Source: Paenibacillus whitsoniae
Lineage (GTDB): Bacteria; Bacillota; Bacilli; Paenibacillales; NBRC-103111
Direction of reading: 5' to 3'
DNA length: 35,227 nt
Assembly: GCF_003955665.1 (NCBI RefSeq)
Contig: NZ_RXHU01000046.1
Span: 1-35,227 of the forward strand
In this document: in pieces, positions 7,521-14,416 of the stretch
How positions within the stretch are numbered: the stretch's first letter is position 1
Layout of the letters: every line of letters begins with the position of its first letter
Translations under genes and position numbers: made by a program
The notes under the pieces: model-generated
What the model saw: only the letters and a program-made list of their open reading frames with translations
Told to the model about the DNA's origin: nothing
Databases searched by the model: none

Positions 7521-7742
7521 TTGACATTTACGTGGCAGCTCTATAGGAAAGCGCACCATATTAAATGCGCGAGATAATGACAAATCAAGATAGCTAACAG
7601 TCGAATTAACTGTCGGATTTTGTTAATACCGTACACATTATTTAATCTGCCATGATATACTAGGTCTTAAGTTCTATTCAATTTTTATCTTGCATTAAGT
7701 TAGAACGATTATGCTGCAAAAAATAAAATGGAGGGTAGCTTA

Positions 7743-9230
7743 ATGAAAATTAGCGAAATATTCAATCTTGGAGTGCAACAAGTTCAACTCGATTTTGTAG
7801 ATATTGATATAAAAAAAGACTACCCGTTGTATATAGACCCGTATTTAATATCGACTAGGACTGACCCTTGGTCTATAGAAGTGGATCGAACAATAAAAAG
7901 TTTCTTTTCTAAGGTAGCAGAACTTATTCGAAATGATGAACATGCAAAAGCAATTGAATTGTTTCAATTCATGTCAGAGCCCAAAGAGACTTGTCTAGGC
8001 ATTAGTCGTACGGGTACTGATAACGGAAGGGGAGTGGGGGAAGAAAATGCCACGGGTATAATTAAGGAGATTATTAAAAGTAAAGCAATTGAAACAGGTA
8101 TTGTTCAAAATATTGAAGATATTATTGTATTCGTAGATGATGTTGATAAAGATAAGCTTTCCGACATGACCACAAACATTATTAGGAAGCACCTTATTGA
8201 TTATACAAAAGAGCAATGTACGATATGGGATATTCCCTTAAAGACAAACGAGTCTTTACCTTATTGGGATCCTATTGAGGAAGATTGGACTACTTACCAA
8301 GACGAATTGTTATTCTATAAAGGGCGCGAGTTAATATTAGTTCCAAAAGCAATTGTGTCTTATATCTCTGAGTATAATGCACAGAAATATGGTTGGCATT
8401 TTGTCATAAGTGAAGAGCGTGACGAACAATTAAGACGAAGAAGTACCTTAGTCAAATATAAAAAGTATAAAAACGGAAAAGAGAAGTATTTTCTTCCGAA
8501 AAAGGATGTCGACAAAGATATTGGTAGACGAATTGCTGATGGTGAGTTTGAAAGCAGGAAGGATTTCCTAAGACAATACACGCAGAAAAAACCTGAGCTG
8601 TTTGAGAGATTCAGGAAAACAAGAACAGGGGCTGTGAAATCCCTCTCCAACGATGAAATAATGCAGTTTACAGGATATGAGGATATAAGCAAGATCATTG
8701 ATGCTTTAATCATAAATCTTAAGAGTATCCCTATAGGCACAAAACATGCTTCAGAGTATCACAAATTTATCAAATCAGTGTTGGAAATGCTTTTTTATCC
8801 CCATCTTAACAATCCAACTATAGAAGAAAAACTTCATCAAGGAAGGAAAAGAGTAGATATTGTTATGAACAATATCTCTTGTAACGGCTTTTTTTATAGG
8901 CTACAAGAAAAGAATAAAATTTTTTGTCCTTATGTTTTTATTGAATGTAAAAATTATGGAAAAGACATTGCAAATCCAGAGTTGGATCAGTTGTCGGGAA
9001 GGTTTGCCTTTAATAAGGGGAAATTTGGAGTATTAATGTGTAGAACTATTGAAGATAAAGAGTTGATTTATCAGAGATGCGCTGATACATACAGGGACGA
9101 TAGGGGATTGATCATTCCTTTAGACGATAGTGATATCATTGCAATGCTTGAATCTATAAAAAATGATGAAGAAGATGAAGTTGAACGAAAGCTCGAGAAG
9201 ATTAAAAGAATAATAATTATAAACGGGTAG
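7743..9230 (+). CDS. Candidate defence protein with PD-(D/E)XK nuclease motif (first of pair)
   Basis: This 495-residue protein is not a family I can name. The N-terminal part (NLGVQQVQLDFVDIDIKK, then DYPLYIDPYLI) looks conserved, the middle is highly charged (residues 215-290), and the C-terminal part has a PD-(D/E)XK pattern: Asp372 in RVDIVM, then Glu401-x-Lys403 in YVFIECKNYG, followed by a helix with LDQLSGRF and FGVLMCR. That arrangement is typical of restriction-type endonuclease folds. An ATG at 7728 overlaps the GGAGGG, so the ATG at 7743 was chosen. It is AT-rich, unlike rlmD, consistent with transfer. It is 107 bp before a second protein with an ECK motif, and the two probably form one system. 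Confidence 0.7.
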   Translation: MKISEIFNLGVQQVQLDFVDIDIKKDYPLYIDPYLISTRTDPWSIEVDRTIKSFFSKVAELIRNDEHAKAIELFQFMSEPKETCLGISRTGTDNGRGVGEENATGIIKEIIKSKAIETGIVQNIEDIIVFVDDVDKDKLSDMTTNIIRKHLIDYTKEQCTIWDIPLKTNESLPYWDPIEEDWTTYQDELLFYKGRELILVPKAIVSYISEYNAQKYGWHFVISEERDEQLRRRSTLVKYKKYKNGKEKYFLPKKDVDKDIGRRIADGEFESRKDFLRQYTQKKPELFERFRKTRTGAVKSLSNDEIMQFTGYEDISKIIDALIINLKSIPIGTKHASEYHKFIKSVLEMLFYPHLNNPTIEEKLHQGRKRVDIVMNNISCNGFFYRLQEKNKIFCPYVFIECKNYGKDIANPELDQLSGRFAFNKGKFGVLMCRTIEDKELIYQRCADTYRDDRGLIIPLDDSDIIAMLESIKNDEEDEVERKLEKIKRIIIING

Positions 9231-9337
9231 CTATTCTCAATGTCTACTAGAGTTCAATTAATATAATGTCCGGATCGCATTTTTCCTAGCTCTAGAGTCA
9301 TTGACTTCAACAATTAATTTATGCAGTGGGGGAAGAT

Positions 9338-11011
9338 ATGGAGAATAAGCGGAAGCAGTTTGAAGAATTTCTTGAACTTGAGAACTATAAAATTGAAGAT
9401 GAACTTGCGGAAATTATTGATAGATTTCGGCAGTATAAACCGCATGAAGTTTTTTGGTTAATTAATAGTTTAATTATGGATAATACAAAATACGCATTTG
9501 AAAACAGAAAGAAACGTATTTCTCCAAAATTGGCAAATCGATTATTTTATTTATATAAAAAGAACTCCCAAACAAATAACGATTTAAAAATTAAAAATAA
9601 AGCTAATGAATTAGAATGGTTAAGAACGAAGTTTATTAAAATATATGATTACTACTGTATGGAACAATTTAATCAGAATGAAGTGTTAGAAGATGAAGAC
9701 TCAGAAGATTTTACACGTATGTCATTAAGGAATTTCCATCCTCATAATTTTTTAACATATCATTTTGATTATCCTGATACTTCTTGGTTTCAGTATTTGC
9801 GTGCCATCGAACTCAATCGAAAAGTAATTGATGAAATCTTAAGTAAAGATAACCTCACAACAATTGAAGTTGAGAAGGGGCTATTGGTTTGCATACTATA
9901 CGATTTTTTCCATCATCAATCATACTCAAAACGATTAGTAAATGATTTGTTTTATGAAAAAGAAAAATATAAATTCGAAGGATTCTTAACCAGTTTTTCC
10001 AAAAAACAGTTTTCAAATATTTTAAGCAAATTCGGCATAAGAGATAAAGAGTTTATCGCAAGATTTTTTCCGGAGATTAAAAATGAGAAAGTTACAACAT
10101 TAGGTTACCCAACTGACAAATATTATAAAGAGGAGTTCTCACTTGGGGTTAGCCATAAAGAAAGAATATTCTTTCCACGTTCTAACTTCGTGCTTGATGA
10201 ATTTTGGAATTATATTTTAGAATGTGAAGAAATGGTTGGTAGAAAAGATGATTTCGTTGAGTTATATACAATTATGTTGTTAACCAAGTTCTTTGGCAAA
10301 GATAATGTTTTTTTTAATTTATTTGATGACAATGGTGCGGAACAGGATATAATTGTACTTTATGGAGAAAATATACTTTGTTTTGAATGTAAATCTGAAG
10401 TGCTAAAAGAACCTTTCAGAGATTCCGATAAATCAAATATAAGAATGCAACAAAACTTTAAACGTGTTATACAAAAAGCTTATAATCAAGGTCAGCGAGT
10501 TAAAGAGAACATTAGAAATAATAAGGGCAGATATTATGATAGTGATAAAAAAGAGTCTCGAGAATTGGTATTGGATTTAAGTGCATACAGCCACCATAAT
10601 GTAAATGTTGTTTGTGTAACAATTAATAACTACTTAAATCTATCGAATCGTGTAAATAAATACCTGAGAATTGAAGGAAAGGATAAGATCTATCCTTGGG
10701 TTATTGATATTTTTAGTCTCGAGCATATCTTAAACAAAATCAAATCAATAAATAAAGATGAAGCGTATTTCATAAGGTATATTCGGGATAGAATTAAATC
10801 ATATTTAGGTGTTCAATCTATGGGAGCAGAAGAACTAGATTGTTTTGGGTATTATCTCCAATATGAAAAGTTTTGGGACTCAATGAATGGTTCGTTTATG
10901 CTAAATCTAGGCAATGGATACGCAACTTTTGTATTGGATTATATCCCTAGACCTGAACTTGACCTAATGCTGCACTATTTTTCTGAACTTGCAAATATAG
11001 AGGTTGAATAA
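9338..11011 (+). CDS. Candidate defence protein with PD-(D/E)XK nuclease motif (second of pair)
   Basis: This 557-residue, AT-rich protein is also unrecognised by family. The first 330 residues are helical and charged, with conserved-looking NFHPHNFLTYHFDYP and a Phe/His-rich IRDKEFIARFF region. The putative nuclease core is Glu335 and Asp337 in GAEQDIIVLYG followed by Glu350-Cys-Lys352 in LCFECKSEV, a D-x(12)-E-x-K spacing that suits the PD-(D/E)XK fold. A later segment (PWVIDIFSLEHIL) is typical of the end of such domains. The GTG at 9326 lies inside the ribosome binding site (GGGGGAAG), so the ATG at 9338 is the better start. Same strand and composition as the preceding gene suggest a two-gene operon. 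Confidence 0.7.
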   Translation: MENKRKQFEEFLELENYKIEDELAEIIDRFRQYKPHEVFWLINSLIMDNTKYAFENRKKRISPKLANRLFYLYKKNSQTNNDLKIKNKANELEWLRTKFIKIYDYYCMEQFNQNEVLEDEDSEDFTRMSLRNFHPHNFLTYHFDYPDTSWFQYLRAIELNRKVIDEILSKDNLTTIEVEKGLLVCILYDFFHHQSYSKRLVNDLFYEKEKYKFEGFLTSFSKKQFSNILSKFGIRDKEFIARFFPEIKNEKVTTLGYPTDKYYKEEFSLGVSHKERIFFPRSNFVLDEFWNYILECEEMVGRKDDFVELYTIMLLTKFFGKDNVFFNLFDDNGAEQDIIVLYGENILCFECKSEVLKEPFRDSDKSNIRMQQNFKRVIQKAYNQGQRVKENIRNNKGRYYDSDKKESRELVLDLSAYSHHNVNVVCVTINNYLNLSNRVNKYLRIEGKDKIYPWVIDIFSLEHILNKIKSINKDEAYFIRYIRDRIKSYLGVQSMGAEELDCFGYYLQYEKFWDSMNGSFMLNLGNGYATFVLDYIPRPELDLMLHYFSELANIEVE

Positions 11012-11070
11012 ATTATTTTAGCAAATGTCATTCCATTCGGAAATTCTATAGTGCTGTACTCCCTGTCACC

Positions 11071-11112
11071 TCGCCACATGTGGAGTCGGTCGTATTGATG
11101 GTTAGAAAGTGA
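11071..11112 (+). pseudogene. rlmD 3'-end relic B
   Basis: The frame reads SPHVESVVLMVRK and a TGA, the C-terminal signature of RlmD-type methyltransferases; upstream in the same frame is AVLPVT. It matches relic A at about 42 of 47 bases, including about 15 bases beyond the stop codon, so the shared unit is a DNA segment and not only a protein motif. It lies about 60 bp after the two-nuclease cassette, as expected for a right-hand junction. Confidence 0.6.
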
Positions 11113-11269
11113 GATGAGGCAGTTCGCTTTAGTTGTTCTATTAGGAAAGAGGATTGGTGTGTATGACTCATTTAACTCATAAAAATGCGATGGAGCATAA
11201 ATCTAGAGTTGCGTATGAATGATCCTGCACTCATTCAATTAAAATCAACAGAGAAATGTAAAAAATATG

Positions 11270-11411
11270 GACATATTCCTGCTGGCGTAACGAAAGCTTA
11301 AAAAAGTGTGACCGTATTGTCCGCCTCGGAAACATGCAAAAATACACCCAAGAAATCATGATGAACGGCTCGTTCCATATGGAGTGCGTGGTATTGATGG
11401 TTCGTAAATGA
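11270..11411 (+). pseudogene. rlmD 3'-end relic C
   Basis: An open frame ends KYTQEIMMNGSFHMECVVLM then VRK and TGA. The FHMECVVLMVRK ending is a canonical RumA/RlmD C-terminus, and QEIM followed by a Phe-x-His pattern resembles the preceding segment of that family with a small deletion. The core GGAGTGCGTGGTATTGATGG differs from relics A and B, so it represents another allele or element generation. It is the outermost of the three relics. Confidence 0.5.
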
Positions 11412-11799
11412 GTGTAAACAGTAATCAAAGTCATCTCAAAGACTAAATAATCGTATTACGAGCAGAGCGAAGTTCAGGTATCCACTCCTGTTTTTCCCGC
11501 GGCTCTTTTCATTTGGGGGGACCAGGGGAAGGCTTTTGAAGGGTAATGTCCCGGTCTGGTGATATAGAGAAAATGTATGAGTTACAAGAGCTGGCGGTGT
11601 TTTCTCCTGTTCTGTCTCGATCATTTCCGCTGATTTTGCTCCGGTTAGCTTTTGGCTTATTCCCCCCTGCCTTCAATACGACTTTAATTGGGGAAATGGG
11701 GGAGGAATGGCTGATAAACCTTGTGGCTGTAAGGATGTCGAAGCGGTGCATGTGACAAGATTATTTAGGATTTTGAAAATATGATCTGCGACTTTTATT

Positions 11800-12088
11800 T
11801 ACAATAAGTTACAAAATATGATACAGTTAATAAGTAACATCGCTCTGTAGAGCTAGGGGTACAGAGGAAAAAGGTAGAATTCTGTCAAGGTCAATTTCAT
11901 ATCGAGTAATACTAAGAACTAGACTTGCGAAATCAAGTAATAGGCTTAAGTATGCCATATGTCTATTGTCTCCTTTCAGATTTATTAACCTTGCCATTAT
12001 ACTATTTAAAGTATACATGAATTGTAGTTATCAGTGACCACGAGAGTTATGCTCTAAATGAATTTCCCGAAGGGGAGGGTATGCTGGT
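11800..12088 (+). ncRNA. Putative structured non-coding RNA upstream of the reverse transcriptase
   Basis: A TATGAT -10-like box at 11817-11822 is followed by about 265 nt without a plus-strand gene but with several hairpins: CTCTGTA/TACAGAG (about 11843-11866), ACTTG/CAAGT near 11922-11937, TATACT/AGTATA near 11999-12016, and TTTCCC/GGGGA near 12063-12075. A further 7 bp pair GCTGGTA/TACCAGC spans into the leader ORF (12083-12132). Single-gene DRT systems place a template ncRNA of similar size directly 5' of the RT gene. Existence and ends of the RNA are inferred from layout and folding potential only. Confidence 0.4.
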
Positions 12089-12157
12089 ATGAGCGAATCT
12101 ACTAATAGGTCACGATTAGGTGCTTGTACCAGCTCTGCTAAAAATGAAAATGTATAA
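12089..12157 (+). CDS. 22-residue leader ORF overlapping the RT start
   Basis: An ATG at 12089, about 9-10 nt after a strong GGGGAGGG, opens a frame reading MSESTNRSRLGACTSSAKNENV that stops at TAA 12155-12157. The stop overlaps the candidate RT start ATG (12150), and the RT start has no ribosome binding site of its own. Translation of the leader would therefore deliver ribosomes to the RT start. A GCTGGTA/TACCAGC stem could occlude part of it. It may be only a coupling device rather than a functional peptide. Confidence 0.45.
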   Translation: MSESTNRSRLGACTSSAKNENV

Positions 12158-13448
12158 AGCAAAATATTTTACTCATTTTGATAAAAGAATATCATTTGAA
12201 AAAGTTAAGGATAAAATTCAAAATTCTGAGTGGGTTGCTCAGCATGGATTTTATCCTTTTCTCCATTACAAGATTATTTTCAATAAATATAGTAGCCAAA
12301 CAAAGATAAGAAAGAAGAAAATTCGAAAAATATATTATGCATCACATATAGACGGCTATATTTATAGTTATTATGGTGACAAAATAAATGAACATTACAA
12401 TAGTATTACTATAGAAAGAAACATTGATGATGTTTCAATTGCATATAGAAATAATAAAAAAGGCAAGAGTAATATACACTTTGCTGCAGAAGTAATAGAT
12501 TTTATTACTAAACATAAACGGTCCTACATTTTTGTTGCTGATTTCACGGACTTTTTCGACAACTTAAATCATAATTATCTAAAAGAAAAGCTGAAGGTTG
12601 TTATGAATCAAAATAATCTACCTTCTGATTACTATAATATATTTAAAAATATTACTAGGTTTAGTTATATTAATAAAAAGAAATTAGAAAAATATTTAAT
12701 TGATAATAAAGAAGATACATATTTCAAAAGAAAAGAGCGATATTTAACTACTGAACAATTCAATAATTATAAATATACCAACATTGAAAAAAATTCAAAA
12801 CCATATGGAATACCTCAGGGATCAGGTATAAGTGCCGTTTTATCAAATGTATATCTTATTGATTTTGATCAGGAACTTAATAATTATGTAAGAGATCACA
12901 ATGGAATGTATAGGAGATATTGTGATGACATTATAGTAGTTATTCCTATGAGTGACGGAGATAAATTAGATTTTGAATTTCATGAGAATAAAATAAATGA
13001 AATATCTGCTAAGGTGCCTAACCTAATTATTCAAAGAGAAAAGACAAATCATTTTTTTTATCAAAATAAACAAATTTCTGAAATCAATGGTACAAGTAAC
13101 AATCTAGATTATTTAGGATTTAGATTTGATGGTAAGCGAATATATTTAAGAGAAAAGAGTTTATTCAAGTTCTATACAAGAGCCTATAGAAAAGCGAAAG
13201 TGTGCAATGAGTTATCCAAGATACATGGTAGAAAGGTGAAAAGAAGGCAATTGTATAAGACCTACACACATCTTGGCAGAAATTATAAGAACCCGAAAAA
13301 TGAAAAAGTTAAAGGTAATTTTATTACTTACGCTGAACGAGCTCATAGGGAGTTTGAATCAATAAGTAATATTGAGGTAAAGGTAAATGATCAAGTTAAG
13401 GGACATTGGAGCAAGATTCAGAAGAAATTAAATCAAGGGCAAGATTGA
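12150..13448 (+). CDS. Reverse transcriptase, probable DRT-type anti-phage RT
   Basis: This 432-residue protein has the full RT palm: Asp131 in YIFVADFTDFFDNLNH, the template grip PYGIPQGSGISAVLSNVYL near residues 216-234, the YCDD box at 257-260 in MYRRYCDDIIVV, and LDYLGFRFDGKRIYL. The N-terminus KAKYFTHFDKRISF, a HGFYPFLHYKI motif and AYRNNKKGKSNIHFA resemble the 'unknown group' (UG/DRT) and Abi-type RTs. No maturase, integrase or nuclease domain is attached, arguing against a group II intron or retrotransposon. Starts at 12144 or 12150 are possible; neither has its own SD. The very low GC content indicates transfer. Single-gene layout with a structured leader resembles DRT2, but the subgroup is not certain. 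Confidence 0.8.
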   Translation: MYKAKYFTHFDKRISFEKVKDKIQNSEWVAQHGFYPFLHYKIIFNKYSSQTKIRKKKIRKIYYASHIDGYIYSYYGDKINEHYNSITIERNIDDVSIAYRNNKKGKSNIHFAAEVIDFITKHKRSYIFVADFTDFFDNLNHNYLKEKLKVVMNQNNLPSDYYNIFKNITRFSYINKKKLEKYLIDNKEDTYFKRKERYLTTEQFNNYKYTNIEKNSKPYGIPQGSGISAVLSNVYLIDFDQELNNYVRDHNGMYRRYCDDIIVVIPMSDGDKLDFEFHENKINEISAKVPNLIIQREKTNHFFYQNKQISEINGTSNNLDYLGFRFDGKRIYLREKSLFKFYTRAYRKAKVCNELSKIHGRKVKRRQLYKTYTHLGRNYKNPKNEKVKGNFITYAERAHREFESISNIEVKVNDQVKGHWSKIQKKLNQGQD

Positions 13449-13513
13449 ATAGATTATCAATGAATGAAGGCGATTTATTTAAAAAAAATGATAAATTCTG
13501 GCGGGTTATGCAA

Positions 13514-13550
13514 AACAGAGTATCTATTCACCTAGAATGGATACTCTGTT
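13514..13550. terminator. Long hairpin after the RT gene
   Basis: An 11 bp perfect stem, AACAGAGTATC with GATACTCTGTT, extended by ATTC/GAAT, lies 65 bp after the RT stop. There is no T run behind it, so it may be a terminator without tail, an RNA-stabilising 3' structure or an element boundary. Confidence 0.5.
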
Positions 13551-13630
13551 CCGTATAGCTTACAAATTCCTACCAAATAAGACAAAAGACATGGTACAAT
13601 TCGACTATATCCTAATAAAGGAGAGTCCAT

Positions 13631-14374
13631 ATGTACACCTACCTAACACTCCTAGGCGCGATGTCCATCCTAACAATCATTCTAAAATCCCCAAAATTCA
13701 AAGGATTTCTCGGCGAAAAGTTCGTGTCGTATAGATTAAACAAACTAGACAACTCAAAATACTTCATCCTAAACGACATCACAGTCCCATCCGTCAAAGG
13801 TAAGACCACACAGATTGACCACATTGTCATTTCAGAATACGGTGTTTTCGTCATCGAGACGAAGAACTATAACGGCTGGATTCTGGGCGACGAACGTTCA
13901 GAATATTGGACTCAGGTTATCTATAAAAGGAAAGAAAAGCTGTATAATCCAATTAGGCAGAACTACGGGCACATTCAAGCATTGAAGGCTTTATCGCCTG
14001 GCTTTGAACAGATTCCATTCATTTCGATTATTTCTTTTAGCTTAAAGGCAGATTTAAAGGTGAATGTCACCTCAGAGGTTATTTATTCGAAATACTTAAT
14101 TAAAACGATTGAGAAATATAATGAATCCGTTATTTCACAAGAAGATGTGCAGAAATTGCTTCAAATATTCCAGCAAGCAAGCTTACAGGATAAGAAGGTA
14201 AAAAAGGAACACGTTAAGGCTATACAGCAAGAAATGGCTGACAAGTCTAACATGGTCGCAAAAGATGAGTGCCCGAAGTGTGGAGGTCCTCTTGTAGAAC
14301 GTAGGGGAAAGTACGGCCCATTCAAGGGATGTGGAAATTACCCCAAATGTAGATTTATCCATAAGCATGCATGA
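13631..14374 (+). CDS. NERD-domain protein with topoisomerase-type zinc ribbon
   Basis: This 247-residue protein starts with a hydrophobic segment (about residues 3-18), then a NERD nuclease-related domain: GFLGEKFVSYRL, TTQIDHIVISEYGVFVIETK and NPIRQNYGHIQALK. The D and ETK of IDHIVIS...VIETKNY form the PD-(D/E)XK-like core. The C-terminus carries a four-Cys zinc ribbon of the topoisomerase I type (CPKCGG, GKYGPFKGCGNYPKC). NERD proteins are predicted DNA-processing enzymes, often near defence genes. AAGGAG lies 8 nt before the ATG. The gene ends 42 bp before the McrB-like gene and probably leads its operon, so a role in foreign-DNA handling is a reasonable inference. Confidence 0.85.
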   Translation: MYTYLTLLGAMSILTIILKSPKFKGFLGEKFVSYRLNKLDNSKYFILNDITVPSVKGKTTQIDHIVISEYGVFVIETKNYNGWILGDERSEYWTQVIYKRKEKLYNPIRQNYGHIQALKALSPGFEQIPFISIISFSLKADLKVNVTSEVIYSKYLIKTIEKYNESVISQEDVQKLLQIFQQASLQDKKVKKEHVKAIQQEMADKSNMVAKDECPKCGGPLVERRGKYGPFKGCGNYPKCRFIHKHA

Positions 14375-14416
14375 GTGCAGTTGTCATAATATCTAAAAAG
14401 AATAAGGTGAATTTAT

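Larger units (their letters stand above)
7166..7742. other. Gene-free stretch between divergent defence modules
   Basis: This stretch holds the minus-strand AbiTii promoter, the first rlmD 3'-end relic (7377-7427), a strong terminator (7476-7520), a TTGACA at 7521-7526, and an inverted repeat ACAGT-N7-ACTGT (7597-7613). The AT-rich part after 7620 with TATACT at 7656-7661 probably carries the promoter of the nuclease pair. No gene was found. Confidence 0.6.
11012..12088. other. Long gene-poor stretch with relics and RT leader region
   Basis: No convincing complete gene was found. The left part holds rlmD relics B and C. Between them an ATG at about 11163 opens a short broken frame (MTHLTHKNAMEHKSRVAYE). 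The part 11436-11760 has short open frames on both strands but none with a convincing start, motif or codon pattern. From about 11810 onward is the structured leader of the reverse transcriptase, listed separately. Confidence 0.55.

Noticed and set aside
11509..11755. Opposed ORFs of 69 and 80 codons
   Set aside because: Both strands are open over the same stretch with no recognisable motif and no convincing start.
11827..12018. 63-codon minus-strand ORF opposite the RT leader
   Set aside because: It has no ribosome binding site, AT-rich DNA yields such frames by chance, and it overlaps the proposed ncRNA. It would matter only if cDNA-encoded products are shown.
12120..12149. GTG at 12120 as the RT start
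   Set aside because: It has no SD, and the extra residues (MLVPALLK) are unlike the charged start that follows; ATG 12144 or 12150 is better placed against the leader stop.
12150..13448. Group II intron or retron reading of the RT gene
   Set aside because: No maturase or endonuclease domain, no intron boundary and no recognisable msr/msd-type inverted pair were seen.
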